From Ifrita kowaldi (lineage: Eukaryota > Chordata > Aves > Passeriformes > Cinclosomatidae), in assembly GCA_013398055.1 (NCBI GenBank), contig VZRS01004542.1, forward strand, positions 1 to 64,000: a DNA stretch of 64,000 bases. Direction: 5' to 3'. This document shows, one piece after another, positions 1 to 13,855 of this stretch (position 1 is its first letter; each line of letters begins with the position of its first letter). The notes under the pieces are model-generated. The model did not search any database and was not told where the DNA came from. It saw only the letters and a program-made list of their open reading frames with translations. The position numbers and the translations under genes are program-made.

Positions 1-569
1 CTCAAAACCACTTGGTATATTGCGTGTGAACACACTAATTAGGGGGAGGTGTTATTTTATCTCTGTCTCTGTTTTCCATTACTGTTATTATTAGTCATAA
101 TACTATTGTTATTTTTTAAATTATTAAAGTATTCTTAACCCACGAAATTTAATCTTTTCTTTCCAATTTTCCTCCCCACTGGGGAGGGGGTGGCAAGTGG
201 CTGCATGGAACTTAGTTGCTGGCTGGGGTTCTCCACTTCATTGTGCTGGTGCCAAAAAATCATTGGCTTTGTGGACACTGAACAAAGATCCAGAAGCTTT
301 TCAGAGCATGATTATCTCAAAATCAAAGAAAGCCACTGCAGGCAATGATTTCTAGCAGTGTCTCATCAGTGTAGGAAAACAAAAGGGGAGAATGTCTGGA
401 ATGTGCTGTGAACTTTATATAGACGCTGCAACAGAGCCCCTTTCCCTCGTACTCCCCAAGCCTTCCCTCTCCAAGCACTCGAGCATGGCTGTCCAAGCCC
501 TGTGGCCATGAGCCAGGATGCCTGACCTGAAGCAAAGCCAGGTCCACAGACACAGGCCATGATGATAAC
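1..569. other. AT-rich sequence without a recognisable gene
   Basis: Mixed T-rich and A-rich sequence. Short open frames on the minus strand (60-89 codons) overlap one another in different frames and lack recognisable motifs. I see no repeat family here. Confidence 0.5.
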
Positions 570-1330
570 CCTCTCCCTCCTGGTGCCTCCACACCCGAAT
601 GAATTCAGTCAGCCTCCTGTCACAGCCCTCTGAGCCTTCCTCTGACACTTCTGTACAGCAACAGCCCAACTCGTCGGGCCCCAAACCCCACTGCCGTGGC
701 TGGAAGGCAGGAGAGGGCTGGGTTCAGGCTTCACAAAAGATACTGCTGGGGACCATCTGCTGACCTGCACACCTTGGCTTGGCATTTTTTGGAGAGCAAA
801 GCTCTAAACTCCAAGCATCCCGGGGCTTCGGCAGCCACCCAAGAAGCAGACTGCCATGCAAGCCAAGCATATCTGTGCCGTGGGCCAAAACACAGGCTTC
901 CCACCCCTCTCCACCTCCAAGTCTCACTGGGCCCATCCCAGTCCCCTACTTTGAATCTTTCCCCCGATACACCAGCACCAGGTTTGAACATTTCCATAAG
1001 CTCCACAACAATCCCCTCTTGCAGTGTTGGGGCAGCCCCACAGACTCTTGTCCCGCATCCCACGTGGATCCCCAGCCCTGCCGGCAGAGAGCCCCCACAG
1101 CCAGTGAGGCCCCGGCGCTGCATTCCTGTGGGAGCCATCTCAGCTTGGCAGGGAAGGGCCTGGAGGGCCTGGGGACATCAACCTGCAAATGGCACTGGTG
1201 GTGTGCCCTGTGGCCAAAGAGAGCCTCCTGGGGGGCACTGGGAGTGCTGCCAGCCGGACAGGGAGGGATCCCACCCTCTGCTCTGCCTGAAGAAATGCAT
1301 AAAATTCCAGGTAAACAAGAGATGAAACTT
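570..1330. other. GC-richer, ORF-dense patch of unknown nature
   Basis: About 750 bases clearly richer in G and C than the flanks. Open frames occur in several frames of both strands (up to 209 codons on plus from 696, 135 codons on minus from 1138). Frames open simultaneously on both strands are what high GC produces by chance. The translations are rich in Pro, Ser, His and Cys and have no recognisable domain. CpG dinucleotides are sparse, so it is not a typical CpG-island promoter. It could be an old GC-rich transposon remnant or unique sequence; I cannot decide. Confidence 0.3.
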
Positions 1331-1379
1331 TTTACTGTGGTGCTGGTCACAGACTGGGATATTGTTGAATAAGTTGTCT

Positions 1380-4300
1380 ATACATTTAATCATTATCTCT
1401 GGCCTTCAGTACCCCGGAACTGGAAGGTAATCTTCCCTCTGCCACCTCCCTAGGTACTCCGTTGTGCAAAATTAACCTGTCAAAATAAGGCGGGAACCCG
1501 TTACTGGGCCTCTTACACTCCTGACAACAGCTGCAATGAAGTTATCACTGATTACAGATTACCTTCTGTAAAGTATGGATGAAAAATGCATTAAAACATA
1601 GCATGAAGCCAAGTTACATTTCTTGGATGGTGTGTTGGCTCTAAGTCAATATTGTTGAGCCTATGTATCTAATCCTGTGTGGGACTCAGCACAAGTTCAT
1701 GTCTTTACTTCACAGAAAAATCTAGAAATTGGCCCCCACAGATCTACCTTCCAAAGTCACCTTGATGCTACTATGTCTGGGCAGAAAAACTTTGTATACG
1801 ACTTAACACAGGAAAGAAATAGAATTACCATTTTGTGATTTAGGCAAGTCAAAAAATATTTTTGCTTTAAATTCAAGAACTCTAATGCAATCACATAATT
1901 AGATACTATTTTTAAGTTTAAAAAGCCAGTGATCTCTGTATGAGGACTCAAAACTAATTTCCTTCAAGTGAATTTTATGAAGCTTCAGAAGAGAAAAAAA
2001 AAATCAAAAATGCCCAGAATTTGTTTGAAGAGACTTTTTTTTTTAAATGGCAACCCCTCCATATAGTTAAAGGATCAGGAGAAAGCATGAAAGATTAAGT
2101 GGCAGATGAGATAATAGACAAGATAATTACAGAGCATTAAAGACTCAAATTTATTTTTAAGACATTCAAGCTCTATTTAGAAAAGCCCTTTGTTAACTTC
2201 TGTGAATCTAAAAAGAATTATCCTAACATGTTGAACAATAATGGGACTGATGGTGTTAAAGCTTCATCATTTCTTATTCCAAAGCAGCCCATATAGTAGC
2301 TGGCCACAGAGTGTTTCCGCAACACAAATAGAAGATAACAAGATCAGAGGAGTCATAGTGCAGCAAAACCTCAATATGCCACAAAAAGAGATTTGTAGTG
2401 CTCTGTGCTCTCAGAGTGGGAAGTGACGAGTCCTGAATTTTCTCGCTGAGCTACCACGCACGGGGAAGTTGAGCACACTTCCCCTCACAGGCTGCTCTCA
2501 AGCACCGTTTTGCTTCCGTGGCACCACGGAGGTAATGCTAATTCAGGGTGAGAGCTGAGTTTGTGAAAGCCAAGTAGACAGTTCCCTGAAATGGAGCTGC
2601 ACTAGTCTGATAGGGATAAGAAGAAAAGCAAACATAAATCTGTGCTGATAGGTTTGCAGGCAAGCAAACGTGTAGCTTAGCAAAGAAACAGAGAACTGGT
2701 TTCTGTATTGTTTTGGTCTTGAGCCTGTGGAACTGTCATGAGACTCCTCTGGTTTTGTTCCACCTTTCTGAGACAATGAATAAAGAAAAAAATGTTGCCT
2801 ATTGTCAAAGCCATTTGCATGCCTTCTGGTGCTATTACACTTCCACAATTATCACATCTTTTCAAGAAACTTGTAGACTCTTCTGTCTAGGAATCCTGCT
2901 CTGTTCTCTGTATTTTTACAGAAAAATTTAAGAAAGTGACCACTTTCCTCCTGTATTATTCCTCTCCTCAAATTAAAAAAAAAAAAAGTATATTTAAATA
3001 ATAGCTTTTAAAATATATATACAGAGAGGTACATATATTTTAGATATATACTCATACATACAGTTATTTGTAGATACAACTACATATAGGTGTACGTTTA
3101 TTACGCTAAACTATAATACTTGTGTTTGACTTAACATTATAGATTGCAAAATGTGGACACCATCACAACACATTAGATGTTCTGTTTCCCTTCTGTTACC
3201 AGATGCCTGAAATGACACCAAAATATAAATAAACACATTTAATTGCATTTTTAAAACTATGATTGACAAAGAACAATTCTACAAAAGTTTTCAAATATGT
3301 TCTTGGTTTTATGATTACTCTTGCAATAGAGATTATTTAGCCTTAGATAGTTAGTGAAAGTTATTTATGACCATAAGGAGGTATGTGAAAATGTTTATTT
3401 GTGTGTATAAATAACAGGCAACAAAGACTACTACTACTATGGACAAATGAGAAGGAGCTGAATTCCGGAGGGTGAGGAAGTAAAACATGGGACATAAGAC
3501 TAAAAGGAGACATAAAAATGAAAATCAATATTTTGTGGTTGGTGAAAGAGAGAGAAATTTCCAGAGTGTGGCAGGGCACAGGTAGGTAATGAAAATCACC
3601 ATTTAGTGAAAATATGTTTGCATTAGCATGCTAAAGAGCTGCAAGTGAAAACATTTTCTTTGCTCGGAGATAAAAGAGAGTTGACATAATTACAGTTGAA
3701 AAATAGCATGGCAGCTGAGACCTGAAAGACATTTCTTATTTGTGTGGATAGATTAGAAAGGCCTTACCTCAGATTTCATTCAGGAAGTGTATACAAGAGT
3801 TCGTTATGGCAAGAATTTGGGGATCTAGGCATAACACTATGTTGAAGATGATGCTGCATTATACACTTGAATAGCAGTCAGTGTGATAATTTGTTCTACA
3901 GGAAATAAAATGTGCATAAAGAAGGGCTTCTCTTCTGAAAAGCTTCAATAACAGTAAAAAAAAAAATTAGAATTACCATGGCAACAACCAACAATCTTAC
4001 ATGCCAAAATGGAAAAAATAAAACAGGGAAACAAAACAGAAAATCAGTTAAGAATTTAAGCAAGGATAAATTGCACATTTTAGAGTGTGATTATTTATCA
4101 TGTATTTAAAATATTATTTCAGATTGAACAAACTGTTTTCATGCTTTTGGTAAAGATCCTCAAGAAACTGAGGCCTGGCAAAGGAGATATAAACAATAAA
4201 ACCATAAAATCTTACATCTTTTGTGGGGATGAGAGAGGAGGAGAAAACAGAAGAAAACAGATTTTTACAAAACTATGCAGAAACAGTTTTTATACTCTCA

Positions 4301-7300
4301 CTTTCTTGACATGCCATAAAATAACTCACAGAAGGTAAACTTAAGAGTCTTGTAGTCTCCATTCTTTCCCCATGCTAAATTTCCACTAATTTCAGGAATT
4401 TCTCAGCAGTTAATTATGTGATGAGGTACTACCCTGAGCCTTTTTGAAGTTGTTAAATCAAACTGCTGTGGACAATAGACTTCTGTCCTCATTTTCATTA
4501 CAGTCCCTAGCAAGGGGTCCGCATTTCCTACTGGAGCAGAATCTTCTGGGGCTCAGTGGACCTACAGTAACTTATCTCATACTGTGACTTCATAATAACA
4601 GAACATAAGCCAACAGCAAAATTCAAGTTCTCAAGACAGAAGAGGAAATAGAACAATAGGATTGCACAAGAGAAGATGGGGATAAAGAACTGGAAGAGAT
4701 ATGAGGCAGAAACCAAATGAGAAAGAAATATGAGGATATTAATTTTCCACAAATTAGTGTGTCTTGGAAAATGTGCTAATATCCATATCCTTTATTCACA
4801 TAACAGGGGATTTTTAGAGATCTGCAGAAGGCTTTTCTATGTCAATCAAAAACTGGTGACACAATTTGGTAAGCCTTCGTGAAAAATATTAATAAAACAT
4901 ACAAAACCTGTATATTGTTGAGCAGTAGTGTTAGCAGACTCTACATAGACAACTTCTCTGGGAAGGACTAAATTTTTTTTAAAATTTTATGTCTGGCTCC
5001 ATGGTTTTTACATCATTTTGGTAATCTGCCTGTCTGTCATCAGTCTTCCTTTCTAGCACCCTCATTTATTCCCTTGTTTCTTGACTTGGATCCTTTCTGA
5101 AATTATTCTGAATATCAGCCTTGCACCTGCGAAACTGCATTAAAAACTTGAAAAAAGCCAGTGCTGTCTTACTCCTCTGAAAATGAAGACCTTAACTCAG
5201 TTAATTGAATTGTATTTATTGCGAAGTCGCACAACTTCATTACAGAGGAGTTTCAACATGGTTGCGTTTAATCACCTGACAAACAATGGAACTAATTGTT
5301 TTGCCTCTGAGAGCTGTCATACGTAGCTCCCTAAGCTTTATCTTTACAACATGTGTAATGTGTCTTTGAAAAGAGATGGAACCACATCTGTAGTGGTAAC
5401 AGAGAAATTCTAAGGGTTAATTTTATATTGTTGAAATACTTCTGACCTTGGGCCATAATGAGTTCCTCTTGTGCAAGCACTTAATAAGTTGTATTCCAGC
5501 ATGATAATGAAATAATGCACATAAAGTTACTCGTCTAAGGAACATCAGACATGACGAATGGGAGTCCTGTGTTAAAGAATAGTTAGGACCCTAGGTTTTG
5601 AGGCAGAGTTGGTTTATTTGAGCTTGAGCTGTGTGCCTCTGGAGAGGCAACAACCTATGTCTCTGAGGCTCAAGAAACAGTTCTCTTCTAAACTCTTGTT
5701 TTCAGCAGCAGCCAAGGTGGACCATTTGCATCCTAACCTCACAATGGTTGTGATACCTCTCTGGTAGAAGTGCTGGCACATTTACCTCTTCACTGTTAAA
5801 ATTAGCACTCCTTAACTGTCAGTGAAACACTAAATGCAGGCAAAGTAGCTTTTTGTCATATCTGAGAAATGTCAGTTTCTTTGTCATAACTCCATCATTT
5901 CTCAGGTATTGGCTGAAGTTGATCACTGAGTAATATCTTCTACTGCGAGTTAAGCTCTCAGGCACCTGTCCTTCAAGCTATAGAGCAGTTTGCAATTTTG
6001 ATATTTATATATAGATTCAATCTGAAAACCAGTGTTTTTCTGCATGGAACTGGGCACTAGTCTAGTGATAAACACCTCATATTAGTTTTTACAGTCAGGC
6101 AGTACTTCTTTTCCTGCTAATACTTACACCGCAATATCTGCCACTAAGGTACCTTGTTGTTTCTGCCTTTGCATGTCTTCATTGTAGCAAGCAAGGTTCT
6201 CTTGCAAGTTGTGATCAATACACTGCTACAAGTTGCTTTTAGGTGAGTAGCCATCTACTGGATATGTTAGGGGACTGACCAGTGTTTATCACTAACACAG
6301 GATAACCTGATTTTCACTTTCATAAATGTGAATCAAACTAGGAAAAAAAGTCTGAATTAGTGAAAGAGAGTACACAGGCAACAAAGTCAGCAAGGCAAGC
6401 TTGTTTTGATTTAGAAGTTTACTTTTTGTAAGTGAGTGAATTAAGCCAAACTATTCAAAATTCTGCGAAATCTGGGGGCAAAATTGTGCCGTTTAGAATT
6501 TTTTAAAATAATTTATTTTAGTAAGAATCTGGGATGCATGTGTATTTGATATCTGCCCTCCCCAGAAAAAGCAGAATAAAGGTTGTGTAAGTTCATTTCC
6601 CATCCACTCAGTCAGTAGAAATCAGGTCAGCTCTACTTACGGCTACATTAGCATTCAGATCAAGCTCACTTCACACACATTTCCACCCAAACATCTCATT
6701 ACAGCAGTCAGTCTGGGCTGTTCAGGGCACAACAGATATTTTCATCTTTTTCACATCTGGCCACTTGAAAGGTGTGCTTTCAATTTCTCTGACTTTTACT
6801 AAGGCAGTCAGAAGCACTCTTTGTGAGGTCATGGACCAAGTTTTGCTCAGAAGGTGTGAGTCATCCACTTCCAAATCCTGATACCGTCCAAGTCAAGTGT
6901 TATTTGCCTCAGTGGTATTGAGCATGCATTAGGTATTGTCTCAAAAAATCCCCTGATGTACCAAGTATGTATGTGCCACGTATGTACCAATGCTGTGTTG
7001 GAAACAAACCTGACAAAAGTTTGCTGTTTCTTGAAAAATCCTTTGGAAGACCTTTGAGGACTAATATGCTCCAGGTTATAAAGAGAAATATTTTAGCACC
7101 TGGAATACAGAAAAATGTGAGGAGATCAAAAGTGAAGAGATAGACTTCAGCTATTTCAGGGCATACCACGGGTAAAGTCAAATTGGTATCTCATTTTAAA
7201 TGTGCTAAAGTACTGCCCTTGTAAGATCTCGTACTCTCAGAAAGTCATGTTTAACTAACTTAATCTATTGAATGCTTGAGATATCCTAAGACAGAAAATA

Positions 7301-7675
7301 GACCCTAATGTTGACTCCTATCTTTAGAGCTTAGAACTTAGTTCCCGGGGTTTTGGGAACTGCATTTCCTCTGGAAATGAGACTAAATGCCACTTTTAAG
7401 TAATCCCTCCACCCTTTAAAAAGCAGACAGACAGAAATGTCAGTAGGTGGAGCTGCCTTTCCTGCAGTCAATAGAGAAGTTTCTCTGCAGAAATTGCATT
7501 TGCAGGCACCCAGTCAGCTTTTCCTAGTCCCTGGCAGATGGTACTTGAACAAAACATGAACATGCAAGAATGCAGCTTTTACATCATGTTACCGAAGTGC
7601 ACAAGTCGGGAGAAGACAGAACACAGAACTGCCAATGTTTGTCAGCACAAGCTGTTTATTTCTTCTTTTTTTTTT
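1380..7675. other. Unannotated AT-rich intergenic or intronic DNA
   Basis: More than 6 kb without a supported gene. It contains scattered short ORFs (the longest 101 codons on minus, 2543-2848), A-runs near 2970-2985 and an AT-rich stretch with ATATA runs at 3009-3060. No transposon family is recognisable. Part of it (about 5190-5480) has a non-repetitive, mixed composition and is discussed as a possible conserved noncoding element. Confidence 0.5.
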
Positions 7676-7679
7676 NNNN
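7676..7679. other. Assembly gap (4 N) inside a poly-T tract
   Basis: Four N's are flanked on both sides by long T runs. This is probably a homopolymer whose length could not be resolved. Confidence 0.95.
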
Positions 7680-10600
7680 TTTTTTTTACCTTCCCCAGTC
7701 ATGATGAATAGTATTATTTTAAAGCTATATGCTTTTGCTCCAGAGCATCTTGTTCACAACGGTAAAACACCCTGTAATTCATACATGGACTGAACGTAAT
7801 GCTAATGTAAATATGTCTATTTTCATCATCTTCAGTACTGAGGTACATGAAGTACATTTTTGCAGATGATAATCAGGCTGACAGTTTTTTCTTCCATTAT
7901 TATTCCTGTGAAATAAATATGCAGATCATCTATTTATTACTAAAGAGTATTTCTACTTCATCTCTCAACTTGAAGTTGTACAGTGTGTATGAGGGCTGTG
8001 ATCAATCCATTGTCTTTATTTTAAAAGGGAGATTCATGAGTCTGATTAACTGAAAGAATGAATGTGGTATAAAAAATTCTGAGAATCACTTATATAAGGT
8101 GAAGAATAACCAGGGTATGAATTTATGATACATGTATGAACATTGGCTTATTTCATATGAAGAATTTAATGTCTGTTTTATTTCTGAGGCCTTGAGTAAG
8201 TACGGCAAGGAAGGTTCTCTGACCATCATCTTCAAATTTGACTTTGCTGAGTAAGTATGGTTCATTTTTTTTTCACATGGCAGGCCACAAACCAAAACAT
8301 TAATATTAAAATGAGTAATTTTGACTGGGAATGAAGAGTTCATGCTGCCCTGATAGTCATAGATATCACAGTAAAATCAGCTCCTCTGGATGTTTACAAA
8401 GCACACAGAACATACGTCATCTTCTGATTTTATGCATCTCCATATGGCCTTTTTCAGCAATCCTAATTTCCAATCTTTTCTCCAATATGCCTAAAAAAAC
8501 TCAGGGAGGCGGATTAGCGCATATATGTCCAGGTGATATACTGCACAAAGGTAGTCTGTCAAAATCTTTGAAGATTTTTTCTTGTTCTTTGGAAAGGGCA
8601 AAATGCAACAAAATGTTTATTTTGTGGTTATGGTGAGGTAAATATGCACAGAATGGTATTTGATTTCCCTATACTGGTAACAGGTGCAGTGCCTTTGGGC
8701 TCAAGTCTACTGATACCTTTCCAATTTTATAACTTCTAAAATAACCAAGAAAGACACTTCTTATGAGGGCCTGACATACACATCCAGGTGACAATAGGAG
8801 GTGCTTGGAAGCAGCTCTGAGCAGTAAGGCACTTCAGTATTCAACAGTAGAGGTCCATGGTTGATATATTTATCTTCAGAGTGACATTTAACCATTCATC
8901 TGACTGTAAGATCTTGAAGTAATACACACTCCATCCCAAATTTCTGGCCTTGTTAAGATAAGAAGTTGGGAACAACAATGAAAACTATATAGCTTTGTTT
9001 AATTTTTGCTATAGCTTGCCTCAGTGAAAGGAAAAAAGTGCTCCTGAGCTACAGTTCCGTGTACATTGTCACTGCTACTGAGCACTGTTTTTATATTGTC
9101 TTAATCTCAACAGTTCTTTTTAATCATATTAGGTTTCAGCTTCTCTTATGAATGCCTCAGAGCCAGGGCTCTTGCCTCTTTCAGTGAAGTCTCTAGCCAT
9201 CACTGATTTAATTGAATATCAAGATCAGTAGTTACATGGCTGATGAATTCTTCCCGCCCATGAGATAAAAGCTTTTGTTTCCATACATGCACCAAGAGTT
9301 GCACAATTTCACGAGGTAATTTATTTTCCTCATTTAATCTTGTTCCATCTGAAAAGTATCAACTAAATAAACTGAAGGTGGTAAATCAATAGTCTCAAAG
9401 TGTTGTCTTGACCAGGAACAAGTTTTGGGTCTTAGATTTATGTGGATAATCTGTAAGTAACACTTATTTTAATTTATTGCTTGTCTGTTGGTTAAGTGTG
9501 TATCCCTGTGAACTGAGAATCCTGAAGTAATGGCCTTGCAACTACTAATCTAAACACTGGCAGCAATTTAGAAGAAGAACACGGTGGGTGTTTTTCTGTA
9601 TCTCTCAGTTTCTTCTGCCAGGACGAGGCTGGACCTGGCACCATTGTTCATCAGCTGATAACAAGATCTTTTGAGCACATGGCCCAATCACCTCTGTTAC
9701 ACTGTGATAGTACAAAGGCACAGGACGTGTTTAAGCTTCTGCCAGTTAACATCTCTATTACTGAAGACTGATCAAGAGAATAAAATTTGTAGGATGTAAT
9801 TGGTACTGAGGGGATTTCAGATCAAGAAATTTTACATTAACTGCACCAAAAATGCTTTTACAAGGCAATGTTTTATAAAATAATACTTCATTCCCATTCA
9901 GAGTTGTTATTTTTATTTTAACAATTGGAAAAGCAGATGGGGAAAAGTGTGGAGCCCTTTATTCACCATTGTTCAATAGCCAAGACTCCTCTATAGAGCT
10001 GCTGCCTTGCCAAAAGTCAATTTTAAATGTGTAAATGAAATGTTTCGGTTTTATAACAAGAAATATGTTAAACAAGGGTGATATTCCTTAATACCAGATT
10101 TATTTGCCTTCCTTCTTTGAGAGTTTCAGTACGGTAGGATTGTAATATCAAAATCATGCTGTAATGTGGGATCAAAACCATCACGCTGAAAAACTTCAGA
10201 TAAATTTTAAGCTGATATCACATGGTAGCAGCAAGGATGGGCAGAAGGAACAGCTCCATGAGATTTCCATGTTAGTTGTCTAGCTTTACTGCATTAATAT
10301 AAAAGCCTGATTTCTTACCCTATATTTATCTGCTTATATCCCACTTTATAGTAAACGTTTTGCTGCTATAGTGTCCCTTAAGGTAAAGAGATAGAATCTC
10401 TTATCCACTGGGGCTTCTTACCTTTTCTTCAGCATCACCATGAGTGGAGATCATGACATAAATGAAAAAAAAGTGAGAAAGATATTTGGCAGGGAGGAAA
10501 AACCAGTTTACTCTTAATGTAACATTCTTTAGCTTGAATTTACACAGGCTAAAAAGCATAGTGTATTCCGACCTTAGCCATACTTCTCCCCCTTACCTGC

Positions 10601-11223
10601 AATTAATTTATTAACTTTTGTCAGGAATTAAGTTTGTTCTAATGTATTTTACCTTGATTTTCTAATTCTTCATGTCCCATGCAGAAGATAGATAATAATG
10701 TGCATTTTCTTCACTTACTGTGAGCATGATCTTTGAAAGGTTTCGGTCATTTCAGTTGGTGTTTAATGAACGCCTAAGCAGATTTCATCTAGTCCTTTTG
10801 TGTAGTTAGGAATAATTAACACTAATGAAAAAACTACTAGCTAACTTCTCAAAACAGTTTTAGGTTGTACTTTTGTATATATACATCCTCCAAAATGCCA
10901 CAGAAATTCTTTAAAATCCTATTACCTATAAGTATCGCCTAAGATCACTTCTTTTTGAGACCACTTCTTCTTATATACTGCACAGTATCTTTGGTGATTT
11001 AACCATTAGAAAAAAGTAAAGTAAGTTTCAATATCTTGATCACTGATTTTTGAAGAGGTGAGAAAAAAACCATGGTAAACAGATACGACAGCAGATTTCA
11101 CCTAAACAAACAGATTTCAACAGTAGAGCCAGATTTACCTATTTCTTATTCTGTAGAGTATTTTTTAGAAACTATACCTGTCTCAATATATTAAATGCAC
11201 AAGAAACTCTCATTTTACATTTA
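7680..11223. other. Unannotated AT-rich DNA
   Basis: No supported gene. The ORFs at 7847-8053, 8086-8343 and 8331-8636 are short, lack motifs and overlap on opposite strands. No repeat family is recognised up to the CR1 fragment that begins at about 11224. Confidence 0.5.
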
Positions 11224-11810
11224 GGTCCCTCAGGGATCTGTACTGAGTATTATTTAACATCTTTGTTGGCATGTGGGATTGAGTGCACCCTTTGCAAGTT
11301 TGCGGACAGCACCAAGCTTAGTTGATACTCTAGGTGCAGTTGATACTCCAGAAAGAAGGAGTGCCATCCAGAGGAACTTTTACAAGCTTGAGAAATGGGC
11401 CAGTGTGAGTTTTATGAAGCTCAGTAAGGCCAAGTGCAAAGTCCTGCACCTGCGTTGGGTCAGTCCCAAACATGGGTACAATCTGGATGATAAACGGACT
11501 GAGAGCAGCCCTGCAGAGATGGACTTGAGTGTGTTGGTAGATGAGAAGCTCAGCATGAGTGAGCAAAGTGCACTTGCATCCCGGAGAGTCAGCCATCTGC
11601 TGGGCTGCATCCAAAACAGCATGCCTGGCAGGGCAAGGGTGGGGATTCTGCCCCTCAGTTCTGACCTCATGAGACCCCACCTGCAGTGCTGCATCCAGCT
11701 ATAGCATTTCTACTGGAATAAGTCCAGAGAGCCACGAAAATGACCAGAGGGTTGGAGCAAATCCCCTATGAAGACATGCTGAGACAGTTGGGGTTTTGGG
11801 ACCGTTCTTG
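11224..11810 (+). repeat. CR1 LINE fragment (RT C-terminal half and 3' part), plus strand
   Basis: The fragment begins in the CR1 reverse-transcriptase motif that reads VPQGSVL in the consensus (11226-11246) and runs through the downstream region. A 143-codon frame (11273-11704) carries typical CR1 strings such as AIQRNF, KLEKWA, KCKVLHLR, DLSVLVDEKLSMS, LLGCIQ and RPHLQCCIQ. The catalytic box reads FADS at 11299-11310 instead of FADD and lies in a different frame from the ORF downstream, so there is a frameshift between them. A stop follows RPHLQCCIQL. The continuation to about 11810 matches the CR1 motif after it (GLEQIPYEDMLRQLG). No octamer tail is visible, so the 3' end is lost. Both ends are truncated; this is an old inactive copy. 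Confidence 0.85.
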
Positions 11811-13836
11811 TTCTTTAAAATACGCGTGCCTGAATTTTTGCAGGATTAATGATGGTGTTGTCATGAAGCTGTTCTGCAATGTGAGCTCACTGGATGCAAT
11901 GCCGGCTAGCTCACAGGTCTCCACTTAAGACTGTGAAGGTCAACTAGTGCTAGTTGGTAACAATTAGAGCTTGATTTGCCACTCTCTGTTTTAATACCAA
12001 ATCATGGCCTTTCCTCTCAAATACTAAACTAATTCATTTCAATACTTGGAAGGAAATGAAATAATGTCTCTCCTAATTATTTCATTACTGATTTCATGTC
12101 TGTGGCCAAACAGTTTCCTAGCACAATAAATTCAATACTAACTGTAACACAGAAATAATTGGAAAAGATCAGACACAGGCTGCAGGGACTGGCAAAGAGC
12201 ACCAGGGCTCAAGGCCTCCTGTTTCCAAGCACCGATGGGAAACAGTAGAAGTTGCTTGAAGGAGGGGTTTTGCCTGCCTAGTGGAAATTTCTCAGCTCCT
12301 TCTGGGCATTCAAGGCCAATGCAGACAGATCATGAAGGCTGTAAATTATAGCTTCATCTGATCCCTCTCGTCCCTGTTCTCTCAGGCCTCCACTGAAGCC
12401 ACTACTAAATAAAAATGGAAATACCTGTGAGAAACCTCACTGAATGCTTAACTCTGATGTGCTAAGCTTTCTTGGTTGTATTAAAATCTCTCCTTCCTGT
12501 CCCTACCCATCTTCACGCTTCAGTCATTTCACATCATTTCCTCTATTGCCACAGGAATGGAAGAGTAAACATCCATAATTTAAAATTTAAAGGAAAAAAA
12601 TCTAGTTAAATTTGTGTATTGGCAGAGTATTGAAATCAGAGTGTTCCCACTTTTAGCTGATTTTGGTTTGTCTACCTCTCATCTCTTGGTCATGATTTGG
12701 CTTTTTTTAGGTCTTTGTGTCAAAGGGATTCTTTTGACTTCTACAAAAGGACTGTGGTTCAGTATTACCGTACAAATTGTAGTAGAGAGTTTTGTTCCAG
12801 GAACTCCAAATATTCACTTCTTGGAAGCTAATGGCATTTAAAGTAGCTGTGAGTGAACAACAGGCTCCAAAGCAGTCTGTTGGTCCCCAAGTCAGGCTCA
12901 GCTTGATGGAGCCATTCCCTTTACACGTAACAGCTGGTAATGGATGACACAGATCAAGTGCTAAGGTAACCATTTAAACTTTAGTGAGGCCTAGCAGGGC
13001 TTCTGCCAATGTAAATGTATATAGTCTTTTAGTGTGTAGAAAGCATTTTGTAAATCTTTTCTGTTCTGAACTATTTTAACTATTTTAGTGCTGTACTTTG
13101 GCCTATATAAATGCTATCATTTATGCCATCTTGCAGTTTTACATAATCCTTTTTGAAGAGAAATGGTTAAATGCTTCTTAGTTCCATCTTGACTTGAACT
13201 TAAAATTCTATTATTATTATTACTATCATCATCATCATCATCATTATTATTAACTATATCTTTGTCTTTATCTTTATTGTTGTAATGCACATGGTTTTCA
13301 CCTGGACAGGTTCCAACTTTTTCCAGGGCGTTGTAGGAAATGTCTACATTATCTCCATCTGTTAATTTATTTATGTTAGCAGTAATGTCAAACCTTGGCG
13401 TGTATATTTTGGCATGTAAGTGGTAATGCTCAGCAGTCCGCTTTTCTCTCCCAAAAGTCCATGCATTTCCATTACTTTCTGCAGGGCTGAAGTCAACAGG
13501 ATAGACACTTTTTCTTTAAAATTAGTGTTTGTTTTCTGATTAAGTCATGTAAGCTAGTACAATTCTGGAAAATTCAGGCTGCAAAAAAACCTCACGCAGG
13601 TTGCATATGTTAATTAAGAAAAACTATCCCATGTTTAGTTGATACATTACAGCAGCAGCCTTTGAGCTTTGATATCTTGATATTGCTCTGCTAGCTTAAA
13701 AGCAAAGCATTGCTTGCCCCAAGTGAGAGAATTTTAGCACACCCTTAGGTGTGCAGAGTTGAATTTTCAGTAAACATTCTTATAAGTTAAGTTGATGCTA
13801 AAATGCTTTCCGTATGGGTTTTTTTTTTTTTTTTTT
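11811..13836. other. Unannotated AT-rich DNA with one microsatellite
   Basis: No gene is supported. ORFs on both strands at 12614-12973 overlap and lack motifs. Apart from the trinucleotide repeat listed separately, I see nothing that can be named. Confidence 0.5.
13209..13252. repeat. Compound trinucleotide microsatellite (ATT)n/(ATC)n
   Basis: A run of TAT/ATT units switches to six ATC units and back to ATT, with one interruption (TAC). Arrays like this are commonly length-polymorphic. Confidence 0.9.
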
Positions 13837-13855
13837 NNNNNNNNNNNNNNNNNNN
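13837..13855. other. Assembly gap (19 N) inside a poly-T tract
   Basis: The N's are flanked by about 16 T's on the left and 8 T's on the right. As with the first gap, a homopolymer is the likely cause. Any open frame spanning it is meaningless. Confidence 0.95.
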
